Assembly (NCBI GenBank): GCA_030685235.1
Contig: MU839180.1
Location: 71,246-135,245 of the forward strand
DNA: 64,000 nucleotides
Direction of reading: 5' to 3'
DNA from: Copromyces sp. CBS 386.78
Taxonomy: Eukaryota; Ascomycota; Sordariomycetes; Sordariales; Sordariaceae
Position 1 is the stretch's first letter. Every line of letters starts with the position of its first letter. The position numbers were made by a program, and so were the translations under genes. The notes under the pieces are model-generated. The model was not told where the DNA came from, made no database searches, and worked only from the letters and a program-made list of their open reading frames with translations. This document shows, one piece after another, positions 44,901-59,000 of this stretch.

Positions 44901-47900
44901 ACCGCCCACCTCAAGTAAACACGTAGCCACGGGGGTCCAAATCTTGATTACCCCTGCTGTTACAAACCCCCTCCCCGGGCTGGGGAGTGGGCGACGACCA
45001 ACCACTCAGGTCGCGATCTGGATTTTCAATGTTACATTGACCCAAACAGAACTGAGCGGGTATACCACGCAGAAATTCACTGCCTGTTCAGCATTAGCGC
45101 TGGGTTTGGAGCCCCATGCCGCCTTTTGCATCTCGCCAACTCCCAGCGGTCGTTAGAGAACCAAAGCCATTCTTAGGTGGTCACAGACGCAGTGCAATTC
45201 CTTGCTCTGCGGGAAGATAACAGGCAGGTACAACTCATGGACGACGCAATGTTCAATGATTTTAGAAGCAACTGAAGTCTGTTGAAGCGAGCCAGAAGCC
45301 ATGTAGAAGCTAGGTTCTTCTCCGACCGGTCCTGTCCTGTCTCAACGGCTGCGAAAAGTGTAAAGGGAAGGCAAAAGCAAGAGTTACAGTTGGAAAGCCA
45401 GATGCAAACCGAAAGCCAATCCTGCCCGGCTAGCTGACTACCTGACTTTTTCTCTCGTTGGATACTACGACCAACGATAACAGGTAATCAAGTCGTCCGC
45501 TGGAAGCTGTGGTCCTGGCTGTTTCTCAGGTATACAGTATTTTTATTGTATTCCAACTGTAGGTCGTTGGATTCTCTGATGGTGGTTGTACTTGCATGTG
45601 TGTGTAAAGAGAGATCTTACTGTATACAGAAAACAGCCAACGTCCACCCTGTCTGTAATACTTTGGTTTTGTTTCTGACGGCTTTGACCATGGTTTCCAG
45701 GAACTGACTATTCAAACGCCAGAAAACAGTGAGCAAGTCAATGGCTTCTTGAGCCTCTCAGTTGTTGCCGCCGTAAACAGAACTGCCAACAGACAACGAG
45801 TGTCCAGCTCAGGTACGTTTTGAGCCATGGGCCAGAAGACATGATAGCTGGAAACGGCATTAGTTCGAATCGGAGTTGCAATGAAGACGCGACGGGTTCC
45901 CGCAGTTGCTTGGACCTTGACTTGAGAAGGCAGAAACGTAAGGGGTACATCATATTCAATGCCAGAGGCGTAGAGGTAGCATGGACCTAGTAGCCAAAGT
46001 CCAACTATTTGCATTCACGATCGAGCTTAGTGCCAGTTTTGAGACCCATCTCCTGGTGAGTAATGATCCTCGGGATTTGATTGTAAACAGCCGTAAGTGG
46101 AAACTTGGAAGTGTGTATCGAGAAGATAAGAGGCTACGGATGCCTACACGGAAAGAATTAAGTCAGCGGAGTATGAAGACCCCTTCATCACTCTACTACA
46201 GACCCGGCGTGGAGTCCCTCGGCTGGCAGCTGGCGCCAGAAAGAGAAAAGTTCGGGTGAGGAGAAATGCCCGAGCGGCAACTTGTCAGATTGCCAAGGTT
46301 GCACACAAACCGCTCGGGAAGGGCCCAAGGAGTGGATGAGGAACGAAAACAAAACAAACCAAAACAGACACACCATCTTGCTCTGTGATCAAGTCATGGT
46401 TCTCCATCTCGCCTCATCATTCTTTCAACCTGGCGATTTGTCGTGTTTGTGGGGTTTTGTGGTCGATGGCCCTGTTCAGGAATGCATTCAACATAACGTC
46501 AGTTCTGCGCGTCCACCATAGGATTCAAACGAGTGTTCCCAAGAATGGGGTCATGTTAGTGTGTTATGCATATGTTCCTCGTTAATGGCTGGCTTTTGTT
46601 AGTAATATGGGGACATTTCTGCGGCAGAAACTACAATTCACTAACATGGCCGTTCCCCACATCACCTCTTTTCTGCCTTGTCTCTAATATCCCAAGATCT
46701 GCTGTCATATGCAATGGCAGTGTCACAACACCTTTCTTGCTCAGCCTCAAATCGACTTGAACGATATCTGAGAATAGGTAGCAAGACCGAGAGCTGTTTC
46801 GAAGCCATTGAATCAAGTGCATGAGCGTTGGATTCCAGAATATCCTTTGCTCGTTCTATGCAGGTCTCATGCCGCCCGCCCCCCCTTGACATTGTCGACA
46901 GGCACTCACACCATGAGATTTTTCGTTGATCTCCAAAGGAACAACTTTACGTCTACGCATCTTGTCATCGATTAGAGCTCTGTTCCCTACGGAACCGACG
47001 AAAACCGGTCCGGCCCGACTGGTGGCCAAAACGGCCCATTTCATCTGAACCAGTGGTCCGGACTTTGGTGGTGCAAAACCGGGCAGACATAAAATACCTA
47101 GAATCAGGCGGCGCCGGACAGCGTGAGCTGTCTGGTGCATATGTATGACTGCTCTGCTGATGCTTGATTGCGTGCTTCAGACAACGTCCCAGATCATGTA
47201 GTAACAAGAGGTTTGCATGTGAATGAGGGACATTGCAGAATCAGACCTTCCTGGTTCCAACATGCAACAGATGAAGTACGCCAGCCTGCTTTGGCCTCCT
47301 GCCGCATCGCCTTGAGTATGCACTCTTTTGAGTCTGGACACCTTTTACCAAGCAGGACCAACTTCGCACCCGGTGGCCACCGACTCCCCGAGAGATTCAC
47401 AGTCGGAGGTTCGGAACCGAATTCCGCGGATATACTTTGTGGCCTTGAAGAATCTCAAGATAAACCGGATGAACCCTATGAGGCCGAAGAGTTCCCAGTG
47501 TCACGGACCTTCTCATGGTCGCCAAAAACGCCCATGGATCCGAGGCTGTAGCATTACGATCTCGCTGGGAAACGCTTGTCGAGAGTTTTGTGAAAAGTGA
47601 GGTACGATAAAGTAGTCAGCCCTATATAATGTAAAAGACTTTCGCGGCTAAGTATACATGTAAAGCGATTCAGTGTAGATGCCCGTAAAATTTGTCGGCT
47701 TTAGTGACTGAACTGAGGCAGGATCTCTCAGTGTTGTCTAGGGGTACATGCGTTCTCGAAGCGTTGAGCGAATTGGGGGCTAAGGAGCACTACCTCCAAA
47801 GGCACACTAAGCAGCCAAAAGTTTGTTAAGACAAAAGCCGAACACTCTGTGAGGGGGGCTGATTGGACGACCGTGTGTTTGGCTTGTCCCTGTACGGCCT

Positions 47901-50900
47901 TCGCAGCCAAGGAGGCATTACCTCGCCGTTCTGCTAGTGTACCTACACTTCACTTCTAGCATTGCCATTGCCTTCGGGTATGTTCCCTTTTGCTGTCGCA
48001 TTGTACCCGAACTAGTTGCGTTGTCTAAGAATCTCGCAGCAAACGATTCGGCCTAAAGCTTACCGAAACACTCATTCCAGCGGATCGTCAAACCCGTGCT
48101 GGCCGGCCGGTTGCAGCCGGTGAAGAATCTCGTCGGTTACCCCACCCGGCCGGCAACAAGCCCCACATCCCCCGATCGGCGACCCCACTCGGCGGCGCCG
48201 TGGAGTCGATGCCCCGACCTTCCCGTCATCACCGGGTCCGAATCGACGATGACTTCGGGTTTTGCGCAGCACCACGCCTAGCGCTTTGATAGTTTTCTAC
48301 TGTCATCGTGGACGGTGTCATCAGACCGGTTACCTCGAAACGTCCAGCCGCCACGTACCTGATCCGGTCCAGCTCCGACACGGCTGAGTAGCTGGCACTA
48401 AGCTTTGGGGGCTTTCTTTCGCTCTACTTTGTGGGTACAGTATCTTCCTTGGAGTGCCAGTCTAGATCTGCCTCTGAGACTCACAGCTTATTCAGGTCTA
48501 CACCGTAACGTCGAGTTTGAAGGCGATTGCAACCAATGTGTGATCAAATCTTGAATCTCTGTACTGGGCGCGCAATCACAGAGCTGAATCTCAACGCAGG
48601 GCTCAGGAGTGAGCATCACCTGTTTGGAAAGGTCTCCATGATAGGTGTGCGGGAGAGCCTCCTTCGCGTGGTTGTTTGGGAATTCGTGGCACCTTGGAAA
48701 GTGTTCCTCGGGTCTCTCTGGGGGTGCACTGGTTGGTGTCCCGCAAAAGATTCGTGGTCTTCGGAGACTGGCTGGTTTCTCGGTCACTTGATCTCGTCCA
48801 AAGTCATTTTGCAAGGCAGGGCAGCTGGGCAGGTACCGTCTCAGAGACAACCCGCCATTCTTAGGCGAGCAATTATTCGTCTGATGGTAAAGACCAAACT
48901 TACCTGGCGTATCGGATCTGGTATCATGATACGGTCCGGAGGCGGTGATGCTGGAAATCAGGGCTCTTAACTCAACGGGAACAGGTTCCGAATCGAGAAC
49001 CAGCATGAGGGGGGTTCGCTGGGATGTTCGAGTCGGTTGGGCTATTGCTCATGCGTGGCACTCCAGAGGCTCGTTACTGGATGGATGACTTGCGAGGTGT
49101 CTGAATAATTAGATGGAAAAAAAGAAATCGAGTGATGTTTTCTCAGCAAAGTCGCTATGCTACAGTTCTCACGTACCCAAGAATGGCCCATCTCTACGGT
49201 ACACTGTAGCAGGAAGTTGTGGTGAGACAATCTCTTGTTCCTAGGTGTTCCCCAGTACCATCACGCACCCTTCGAAAATTTCCGAATTCTGGAGTTCTCC
49301 CCCTCTTCACTCAGGCAGGGACTCAAGAGTCTCAGGTTTAATGTCTACAGCAGCCCTTTCCCTGCACGCCTGACTGCGAATGTTACGGTAGGAACAACCC
49401 TTTGATCTTGTTGATCCATACCTTTATCGCTGGCGCAAGATGCACATGCAGGGTCAGGTAATCTTTTGTTTCTTCGTCCCCTGAGCCTGCCAATGAAACG
49501 GATGTGCTTTCAGTTCGATATACCTTCTGCCGACATGGATGGATGCAGGCGCATCGTCAGTGACATCGTCGTTGACAGTGAACAGTACCCGCCCTGTCTA
49601 ACACTTGATAAGCACTTGCCAGCTTGTTATGGTTAGGGTAACAACCATGGGGAACGCGCTTCCCGGTAGGTAAATAACATCGACCCGGGCCAACATAACG
49701 TGCTCTTGTATGAATATAGTAGAATGAACCATCCATGTCTGCCCGATGAGCTTTTTTCTTTCTTTTTTAAGATCCACGACATGCCTTATCTCGACCCGGT
49801 TCTGAGTTCGGGAATTGGAGATCAACGGGTTCGGAGGTAGTAACGCACCGAGTCCCTGCATCTTGGGTTACCTTACCTGCAATTCACAGTTGAGGTAACG
49901 GAAAGTTGAGGAGCAGACAAGGGCAACCACGCAGGTCCATATCATCAAAAGTAAAATGGATGTTGACGAAAACAACGGCAATTACAAGAATGTGGAACGA
50001 CTATTACTCCAATTATCTTGCTGATACTGACCCCCTATGCAAATCTTTAACCCGTATTCGTCGGTAACGAACACCAAAAGATCGTGTATCGTACCTAGCG
50101 CACTCATCACCAGAGGCATTGGCCGTCGAAAGGAAGGAACTGGGACACCCACGCTTGCATGGAGCGAATGCAGAGCGGTTAGGTGCCTTGTGCATTGATG
50201 TAATGCTACCAATCATAATTCAAGATGCCTTGTTTCAGGTTTTTTTTTCTGTTTACCTGTACCTTACGCCGCCGTTGTGGGTAGACCTATCCTGGGGAGG
50301 GTTGGGCAGCACAGCACATCAGCCTTACACAGTACACAGAAACAGAGAACTTGGAGTGGAGATGATTTGGCCCTTGTACACAGTGTATCGCACCATTCCT
50401 CCTGGGAAATCTACCTTCGGTGCTTCGTGAGGCTCCCAAGCACCCACAATAGTCGCCTCAAGACGGGGTGCAGCATCAAAACGTCGTGCTGTGTGTGCTC
50501 ACCGAGTCCATCCGCGAAGGGTCGGAGATCTTGAACGGAAATAGAAAGCTCCAGAGGCCCATCCACCGAAGCCGATCACAAGCTTCAGGTTCCCAGCAAG
50601 CCCGTCCGTTAGCTTTTCCTGCGTCCCGGTAGGGCTCAGGCCCTGACGCCTTGCAGAAGCATCACGGGCACGACGGGGTACAGGTACGGAAGTTGGACAC
50701 CTTCTGGGGCCACTCCAACGTTCCGATAGCAACACGGAGGTATCGCCGTTCGATATGCCACACTGACAGGCAGTCAGAGAACTCCCAGGACCCTCGTCTT
50801 GGCTTTCGAAGAATGGAAAAGCAACCGGGCTAGAAGTGCCAGGTCGCTTGGCGCAAATCGATAGAGCTTTTGGCAATGTTCGATAACATGTCTCTCCGCT

Positions 50901-53000
50901 GATCAACACATGGCATGTGCTTTCCGTCCCATGTTGTATGCGAGATATGACAGGTAAATTTAACCGATACCGAATTTGAAGGACGTTCTCTCCGCTGTAC
51001 AGCGCTTTACGAATTCCAATCCCCAAAAGTCGTAGCTCGTCGGCCCTCATCCGTGATCCTGTTGATTATTCTTTTGAATCTTGCTAGATACTTGGCTCAC
51101 CGGCTACCTCTAGGGGTTGTTAACTGATTGCTTTCAAAACACCGACCCCCGACCGGAGAAGGATGCTGCCAGAGGTCGGCCAGGCCAGGCCAGGCTGGGA
51201 TCTCAGTGGTAAGACATGGTGTCAGCGAATGCAGCTTGACCTGCCGTTCGGGTTTGGCTTTATCTTCCCGCGCCAGCTTCTGGCCGGGTGTGGTACGGAA
51301 TGGAAAGCCACCATGTAATCAATCCAATCATGGCCCACCACGTCTTCAAGCCCACAACCACACCACCACACGCCCTGTCGAGGTGGCCGGTTGTCTCCCA
51401 TTCGATATTGGCGAGGGGGACGAGCTGACCTCGAGATCAACATGCTCCCTCTCATCGTATCAGAGCGCGGTCCAATGATTTGTGCGCTGGCAATGGCGAC
51501 GGGGGGAATAGCGCGGAGAGTTGTTGTTGCTCGGCTAGACCTTGGGGGCCCGGTCCAGTTTTGTCGCAAGTCTTGCCATCTCATTCTTGCGGTGTGGGCA
51601 GCATGTTGTCGTGGTCTTTGCCTGTCCCAAATGGTCGTCGCGAGGATGTGTCTGCTTCTTGAAGGATGTCGTCGCGACTAAAACCCCAAAACCCTTGGGT
51701 TGGGACAAGAAAGACTGCACGAACTGCCCGGCGTTATGCAAATCATAGGCACCGCGACGTGCTTACACCCCTTCCATCCCATCCTATTCGCCGGGGACAA
51801 GCTGCATGCGCGGACCGTTTTCCGCCTTACATGGGCAGCCGGGAATGCAGCAAGCAACTGTGACGGTGGAGAGGGAAGAACACAAGTGCCGAGTCGCAAG
51901 GACACGAGTTTAGCGTACAGGTTGGGTACCTCCCTGCCTCGAAGCTCGACAGCACGGGCCAGGGCCAGCCCAGGGTATGCCGGAGGTGAGTGACTGACAA
52001 GTCATCCTCGCTTTGCCAGAGGATTTTAGCGTTGTTCTTACGCACAGTGAAGTCTTATGAATTGGCATCGTAATCCCAAGGAGGAGGTGAATGCACCACC
52101 ATGCGCTCCTGCAAGTCAACGATGTGCCTGAACACTTGCAAGAAGCTAATTCGCACCCCAGGTTGACGAGATAGCAAGTGGATAAATTCAGGGACAAGTC
52201 TTTGGATTTTGCTAGAGGCTGAGCAAGGAATCTGAAGGATTCCAGATCATGTTCAAGCCCCGGCTCTGTGGTGAGGTGTCTGATATCGCCATTGGTAGCA
52301 TCCGTGCCTCTTGGTGCAGATAGCGTTCAGTTGACCAAACGGAACATATACGCCACCAGCTAAATACCACCAGCAGAAAACACCAGATGATGGGTACACC
52401 TGTAGATGGCCGAAGACTGGGCTTGGGGCACTATACAGTATCTCCCTCTAGGGTGTATTAACCACCTTCTCTTCAGCTCCAGGTAGGTATGTATTCGCGA
52501 TACAACGGCACATGGACATGCGAGGACACTCACAGATCAACAACCTCAACCGGGTACCTCGACCGAGCTCGTTCGCTGCACCGTGGGCTTCCAGAATTGG
52601 GTTAGCTTGATCTCCTCTTCACCGCTAGTTTAACCAAGGCTGCAGCGAGTAAACTCAGTCGAAGCGCAGACCCCCTCCCCAGTCGGCCCTCTTTCTCTAC
52701 CCCACTGTTTAATACCACACTGTTCGGTATCTTGACCGTAAGATACATCTGGGAGCTACCTTCCATTACCTTGCCGACCTGCCCTATTCGACCCCTTCAC
52801 CATCAGATGGAAGTGGAAGTCATGGATCCAGCCCGCAGTGGTCGTGTTCGCTAACCCCAATGCGAGATCAGGATGCGGGCTTGATAACCGCGAGATGGGA
52901 CGAGAGGAAAGTGGGGCCCAGACTCAACCTAAAACTGAAAGCATTTCCATTTGGTGCTTGTGTCGTGGGTTTGTTCTTCTGCCATCCGGATCCCATTGTT
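44901..53000. other. gene-poor, normal-composition region, part 1
   Basis: Open frames on both strands are below about 185 codons, overlap, and show no domain, codon bias or consistent intron chain. A hairpin with 9-bp outer arms lies at 46269-46318. A 10-bp inverted pair GTATACAGTA/TACTGTATAC lies at 45530-45539 and 45618-45627. GGCCA units occur near 51180. Non-coding RNA or distal regulatory DNA is possible. Confidence 0.5.
46269..46318. other. potential stem-loop
   Basis: CCCGAGCGG at 46269-46277 is exactly complementary to CCGCTCGGG at 46310-46318. An inner pair, GCAACTT and AAGGTTGC (46277-46283, 46295-46302), nearly extends the fold. No function is assigned. Confidence 0.5.
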
Positions 53001-56000
53001 CACATCTGCCGGCGACGACAACCTCACTTGCTTTTGACCTTGGATGTACCTACTGCCCTGTCCAGCCATCATTGATACCTTTCTGCTGTGGCGCTGCCTT
53101 CATTGCATTTGCACCACTTCACTTTGATGGCGCACCCACTGTGGTGTGTGTATACCTACCTCTAGGAGATGAGGGTGCCTTCAGTGTGAGGCCGACGCTT
53201 CCACGCTTGAGAATACCCCATCAGGCGCTCCGCCCTTCGAACCTCCGCCCTCCTACCCGCCCTCGCCCTCGCCGCCTCCTCATCCCTCTCCTCCCCGTGG
53301 TCTCGGATCCATTCCCAAATCTAGCTATGGGAAGTTTCATACATACAGACGAACGATGAAGCTATCCATCACCCTCTCACGTACTACGGAGCTATGCGCT
53401 AATAATAGCCAGACTCTCAGGTCCAGCCAGCTCTGTCTCTCGAGACCAAATCCAACCGTTCTCGGTTATCCGTCACGAGAAGAAGTAGCATTCTGAACCC
53501 CTCGGATGTACGCACGGTACAATGGTGGCCGCCGGTGGTTGGGATCGACTTGGATCTTTGTGGAGCACGGTGGACGGTTGGCTTGATCACGCAAGAAATC
53601 AACGAGATTTTTTATTTATTATTTTTTATCTTCTCGCCCTTCCAGTCGTCCAACCTCTTTTTCTCCTCGCGCCAAGAGGTGACCCCCTCACTCTCGAATG
53701 GGGCCATCCCCACCAACGCAGTGTCGTGGCCATGCGTGAGAGGGTTCTCTTCCACACACCTGCGTATGCCAGCGCGGGCGGCGGCGGGATACTGCGTCAG
53801 TAGCTTCTCCAGTCCCCATCATGTATGGAAGATCTATCTGTCTCTGCCGATGCGCTGTCCTACATTAGCTTACATACATGTTGCAGCGGAGAATGTCCAC
53901 ACCCCCCTCCCCATGGTTTCCATGGGGTTGACCTTTGCCTGCCACTCCCTGTCAGCCAGTCGAGACCGTCAATCGCCCAGTCAACAAGCCAGTCAGTCTC
54001 TCGCAAGCCTCGCTCCTTCGATCTCGCCAGCTAAGGTCGAGAAGTCGTACCTAAATTCAGGACCGGTAGCCGGAGGGAAAGCCCTGGGCCAGTTGCAGGG
54101 GAACGTGGAAACGTGGAGGGGCGAGACGAGTTCAAGAAGGAATCACCAACAAGCAGCTGTTCCGAGAGAAAGCGCATCACAATTCGCTGGCTGCTCCACG
54201 GTAAGCAGACGAACTCATGAGGTCGTATCTACAAGAGAGCTGACTGGTCTCTTGTGAGTTGGCATCCCCGAGCCCATACCGTATCTTGGTCGGCACGTCC
54301 CACCGTTCCAGACAATAGGAATGATGGGCAGATGTTCCAGGAACTGGACATACTGGGCCAAGCCGACAGAGAGAAGGAATAAAAGCAGTGAAGGTGAAAA
54401 GAAGTGGTAGAAACAGAAAGCCACTCGATCAAGCAGAAGCCCGTGGCGGGCGTGTGTGCGCCTCTCCGGATCACCTTCCATGCACGGCGTCCACCTGCTT
54501 CTGCTTTGGCTGGATGCGGGTATGATGGAACTGCATGGTCAGTCCAGGCCAGAAGTCTCAGGGCAACCCCATTCAGTTGCTTGACTTTCCACGCGGTACC
54601 TCCTCTCCCCTTCGGCTACCGGTTTCTCTGCTGCGTGCTCTTGCGCACCCACACCTTGCATGCCCGACCTGCAGCAATCTACGAGATCTTTGCCATCTTC
54701 CGCGATTATACGACAAAGGGTCCGCTTCTCGTCTACGCCGTCTGTATAGCACAACATGGAGCTCCGAAATCGCTCTACAGTCAGGGCAGCGAAGCTGGGG
54801 CAACTAGGAGCGAGCGAATTGCAAGCATGTGGCGACTGATGGCAATTTGGGTCCGGCACTGAGCAAGATACCAAAGGGCTAAAATGCAGGACCGCCATAA
54901 ACGTTGACCAACTCGTGAGGAGAGGGAGGGGACTCGAATCTGAACGAAGGAAACCGCCCGTGGTTCTCGTCCATCCATGCTGCTATCCAACCAACCACTC
55001 AATGCTTGCCCTTGAACGACAGGGGACTGCTTCTCGATGATGGTGCGGGGATGCACGACGCAGTGCACTGCACCTCCAACCCTTGTTGCCCTGCTGGTCA
55101 GTCAACATCACTACCTCGACTACGTATTCGACGCAAGTATGCTTCGCATTACATACATGTGCCTCTGTGCTGCTTCCCCAGCTACCTACCTCTCTTTTAA
55201 CTTCATCACTGCCGATACTTTTCAACGGTTCTCACGTCAAGAGACAACGGTCAGCACAACAGAAAGTACCCTCGATGTTGAGGCTGCTGAGTTATAACGC
55301 GCCTCTATACACATCAATGCGCCTGAGAACCCTCGCTCGGGAGCTGTACAGAGAGTCGACTCCCCGGAGGTGTTGTGGAACACGAGATTTCCATCCCTAT
55401 CCCGAACCTCTTCTTCCTCGTGTTGGACAAAAGCAACCGTTTCCGTTACTGTTCTCCCCTATCTGCTTCTCTTTGGGGGCATTCCACACCCCTGTTTCCG
55501 AGTGGCACACAGAACCCCGGTTCCCAAGTGGTCTGGTCTTGTCTCTTTCTTGGTTTTGCTGAATAAAGTTGTTTACTTCGCTGCGCAGAAGTCCAGGAAG
55601 GAACAGGAGCGAAACGGTCTCAGAGAGCATTTCGTGTATGGACATGAGAGTCCTTGTTCGTCCATTGACTCCCGGGGGAACGTATGCAGCGCGAATGCGG
55701 CGTCAGTTTCCTATATTGGCAGAGGCAATACTCCCCGAGAACCGTAGCCGACCCGTGAGACCGGGCGGACGGTAAATATTATTGTATCAATAAGTCTAGA
55801 AGACCAGAGTAAGCAGAGGCGCTGTCACTGACTGGCAGGCCTGGGCTGACGGAAGATCAATCGGCTTATGATGAAAGGGTCCATGATATGCTGATACCGA
55901 GATCCTCTCCCATCCATTAATACTGCCGCTGTTTTGGGTGTTCTGTCTGGAACTGAAGATACATCAAATTTTGTGTGGGCGAATCTCTTCACCAACGGGA

Positions 56001-59000
56001 TTGCAGTTGCCTCTTAACACACCCCAGATATAGGAGATGGTGTGGTGATGCATGGCACGTAAAACAGTGCCGCTGGGCATAAGCTTATAAGAAACAATGA
56101 TCAATGCCCCGAAACCTCGATGTCCCTTCGCCACTTCAACTACCACTGCGGCACGCAGGAGGGACTTTTTGGGGAGCCTGGCTTGTCACTCACTGCCTGT
56201 TTTCCCCTCCCTGGTCAGCAACCATCAATACTTTGCTATGCCTACCTCTCCATTTCCTGCAAGTGCGGCAGTGGCCGCGGTGCTGCCGTCTATGCATGCT
56301 CATGATCGTTTTTGCCATCGTCTTGTTTTGCTTGTGCTGGAAAGACACACTTCATCGAAGATGAGTTTGCTTTCCAGAAATTGTGTCTGGAGTCAATGTA
56401 TGTGTACCAAGTTGGGGGCTCAAATGTACTTCCGTATATGTGCAGCTTCTATATGATCTAGTATAATTGCAGTGTACCCGAGATACTACGTGCTGGGAGG
56501 TCGAGAAGTTGATGATTCCTATTTGATCTGATATCGGTGCTGTACATTATAAAACAGGTAGGCATAGCTAAAAACATCCACCTCACCGTCAAGATAGTGC
56601 CTGTGCAAATAAAAATGGCACTACTTGCGAATCGAAACCATTGGCTTGTCCCTTGCCGTAGCATGGAGAAGCTTGAACAGGTCACTGGTCCCGAGATCGT
56701 CGAAACGTCCGCCCATCTTTACCACAAGGAGTAAGACAAAATAGACCAAAAATAATCACAACCTAGCTTCCTCTCGCCGGGCGTTCCTGTTCATGTGTCA
56801 GATGGACTTCGCTTGTTGTCAAACACCGTCATCAGTCGAGTAGTGTAGTCCAGAAGTAGGTATGCAAAGAACCAAAGCCAAAGTCGGATCCAAGAAAATT
56901 CGACGGCGAGACGGCAACGAAGGGCGACCAAGGCGATGATAGTTGCATGTCTGATGTCGATATTTCCATAGCTGATGTTCGATGGCGTCCGGGCGGCGCG
57001 GCGGCGGCAAGGTCAATTTGGTCTTTTGTCTTTTTTCTTTTCTTTTTGTTTTGCCTTCGCTTTCCCCCCAGCCATCCAGCCATCCCCCCCATCTACAGGT
57101 AGCCATCGCAACGGGATGCAAGCAAGAGCACGTCAACTGCTTTGCTTACTGTCACTGTACTGTACGCAGAGTTTTTGATCTTACGGTATGTTCGGTTTCG
57201 CAACCCACGATCGTTCCTTCCTCCGTTAGGATGGATCAACCGGCGACCCTTGCCTCTCTTTCTCTTCTCTGTGCGTGTGTCTGTCTTTTGACTTTTGCTT
57301 CGTGCCTTCGTTCCTTCGGGTACCGGTATATCTCCTTCCTTCACGTTCCCCTCCGACCCCCTCGCACCTTCCAGGCGCTCCTCCCTAACCCCGGCCACCG
57401 ATGACCGGGGTTTAGGTTCGGGCGGGGGAAGGGACGGGGGGGAGGGGGGGCGAAGGGGTTTTTCGGTCTTGGTGAGGGGAAAGCCGAAGGCTGGACCGCT
57501 AACCGGGAGAAGAACCGAACCGACCGGCTGCCGTGCGCAAACCCCTGGGGGGTTTTGAACTTGGATGTGAGCCCGGGGTGAGGGGCCTGAGGGAAGGGGG
57601 GGGGGGTCTGACAATACCTACGAATTGCGAAAATGTGAATCGAATTGGATTACTTTTTCGGTGGGTTTTTTATTTTTTTTCTCGTGTGGAGGAGAAGAAG
57701 GTGCTTTTTTAGAAGGTGGAGTGAGCGAGATTGGGGCGATAGGTAGGTGCTTCCGACTTGGCTTCTTGTGTTTTTCAAACGTTTTCGCTCGGTTGTTGAC
57801 TATTTTTGTTCGGTCTTTTTGTGTTCGTCTTTGATATTGGTTTTGTGTTGAACTGATGTGATGTTGTCGGAGGCTCTTCTGCCCTCGTTTATTTTCTCTT
57901 TTTTTTTTTTTTCTTTTTTTTTTTTTCTGTTTTCTTGGTTGCTTTTCCTTCCATCTTGGTTTGTTCAGTTGGCTCGGGCGATCTTTCCTGGACGGGAAGT
58001 GTGTCCACACTTTTACTGTATGGAATTTACATATGGAGTTTTCAGCTCAAGATCTCTGGGCTACAGTGTACATGACATGACATGATAGAATTCCATACAG
58101 TCCTGACAGTTTATTTTCGATCTGACAAAGTACATACGCATTGCTTACCATGTTTTTAGTCCCCGTTTGGAAAGCTTGGTTGATAACCATATCAAACATA
58201 CCCCCTCCCCAGTCTCTTGTTCTCCGCAGACTATGCGGTGTTTATCTTGTCACAAGAAGAGAAAGCGAAAGGGTTTGTCTGATTTACCTAAGTGATATGG
58301 AGTATAGTCTCTAATGGCTCTAGTTGATCCCTGCTCAACTTCAAACAAACTCCAACTTCGGCTCTGGAGAATCTGGGATCTTGGAACTTGTCCAATGAAA
58401 TTCGACCGGTTGCATTGATACAGTCTGGGATTTTCATGTTTGTCTATCGATGTTCGATTGGGGGTGGAGTTGTCTGTTCTGAAGCGAAAGGACAGGGAAA
58501 AGTCCCGATGGACGGAAACGAAAAGGATAAGACAAAAAAAGACAAGAGATTGGTCAATGCTGGCCTCCGGGTTTTGCTGCTTTGCCGCAATATCGAACTG
58601 ATCCCTGGTTGCAAGAGAGCTTCCAATGTGAACAGAAGAGAAGTTGTTGTTCCTTGCTTTTTGCCAGGTCTCGGCAGTTGTCTGGAAAGGAATAAGCAGG
58701 AGATGATGACTGTCTTAACAAGCAACCCTCACATGCATCCGTCATTGTTGTTGTGTCGTCGTCCTCTCAACCGCCACCGCGGCCCCCACTGATTATACAC
58801 TACGGTAGACAGACTCACCTACCAGTCATGCCTTACATAGCCGTTGATGCATCTGTACGTGCAATTGTGCATAGCTACTGCAGTACTTGCATTACGCATT
58901 GTACATGAGCGATTGAGACTCGCACAAGGCGGCCCGTTCGGTGATCTACAGTGCAGTGGTGGGCGATGAGATTCGGAATCTTGACCACTGGTCGACCCTT

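Noticed and set aside
45530..45627. possible very small MITE with ends GTATACAGTA/TACTGTATAC
   Set aside because: Only 10 bp match over 98 bp; no extended inverted similarity or clear duplication.
53535..54257. 240-codon open frame (+)
   Set aside because: No domain, mixed low-complexity composition, not joined by convincing splice sites to other coding frames.
57093..57614. 173-codon minus-strand frame rich in Pro
   Set aside because: Starts at TTG within the G-rich tract; Pro/Arg content is explained by the C-rich complement.
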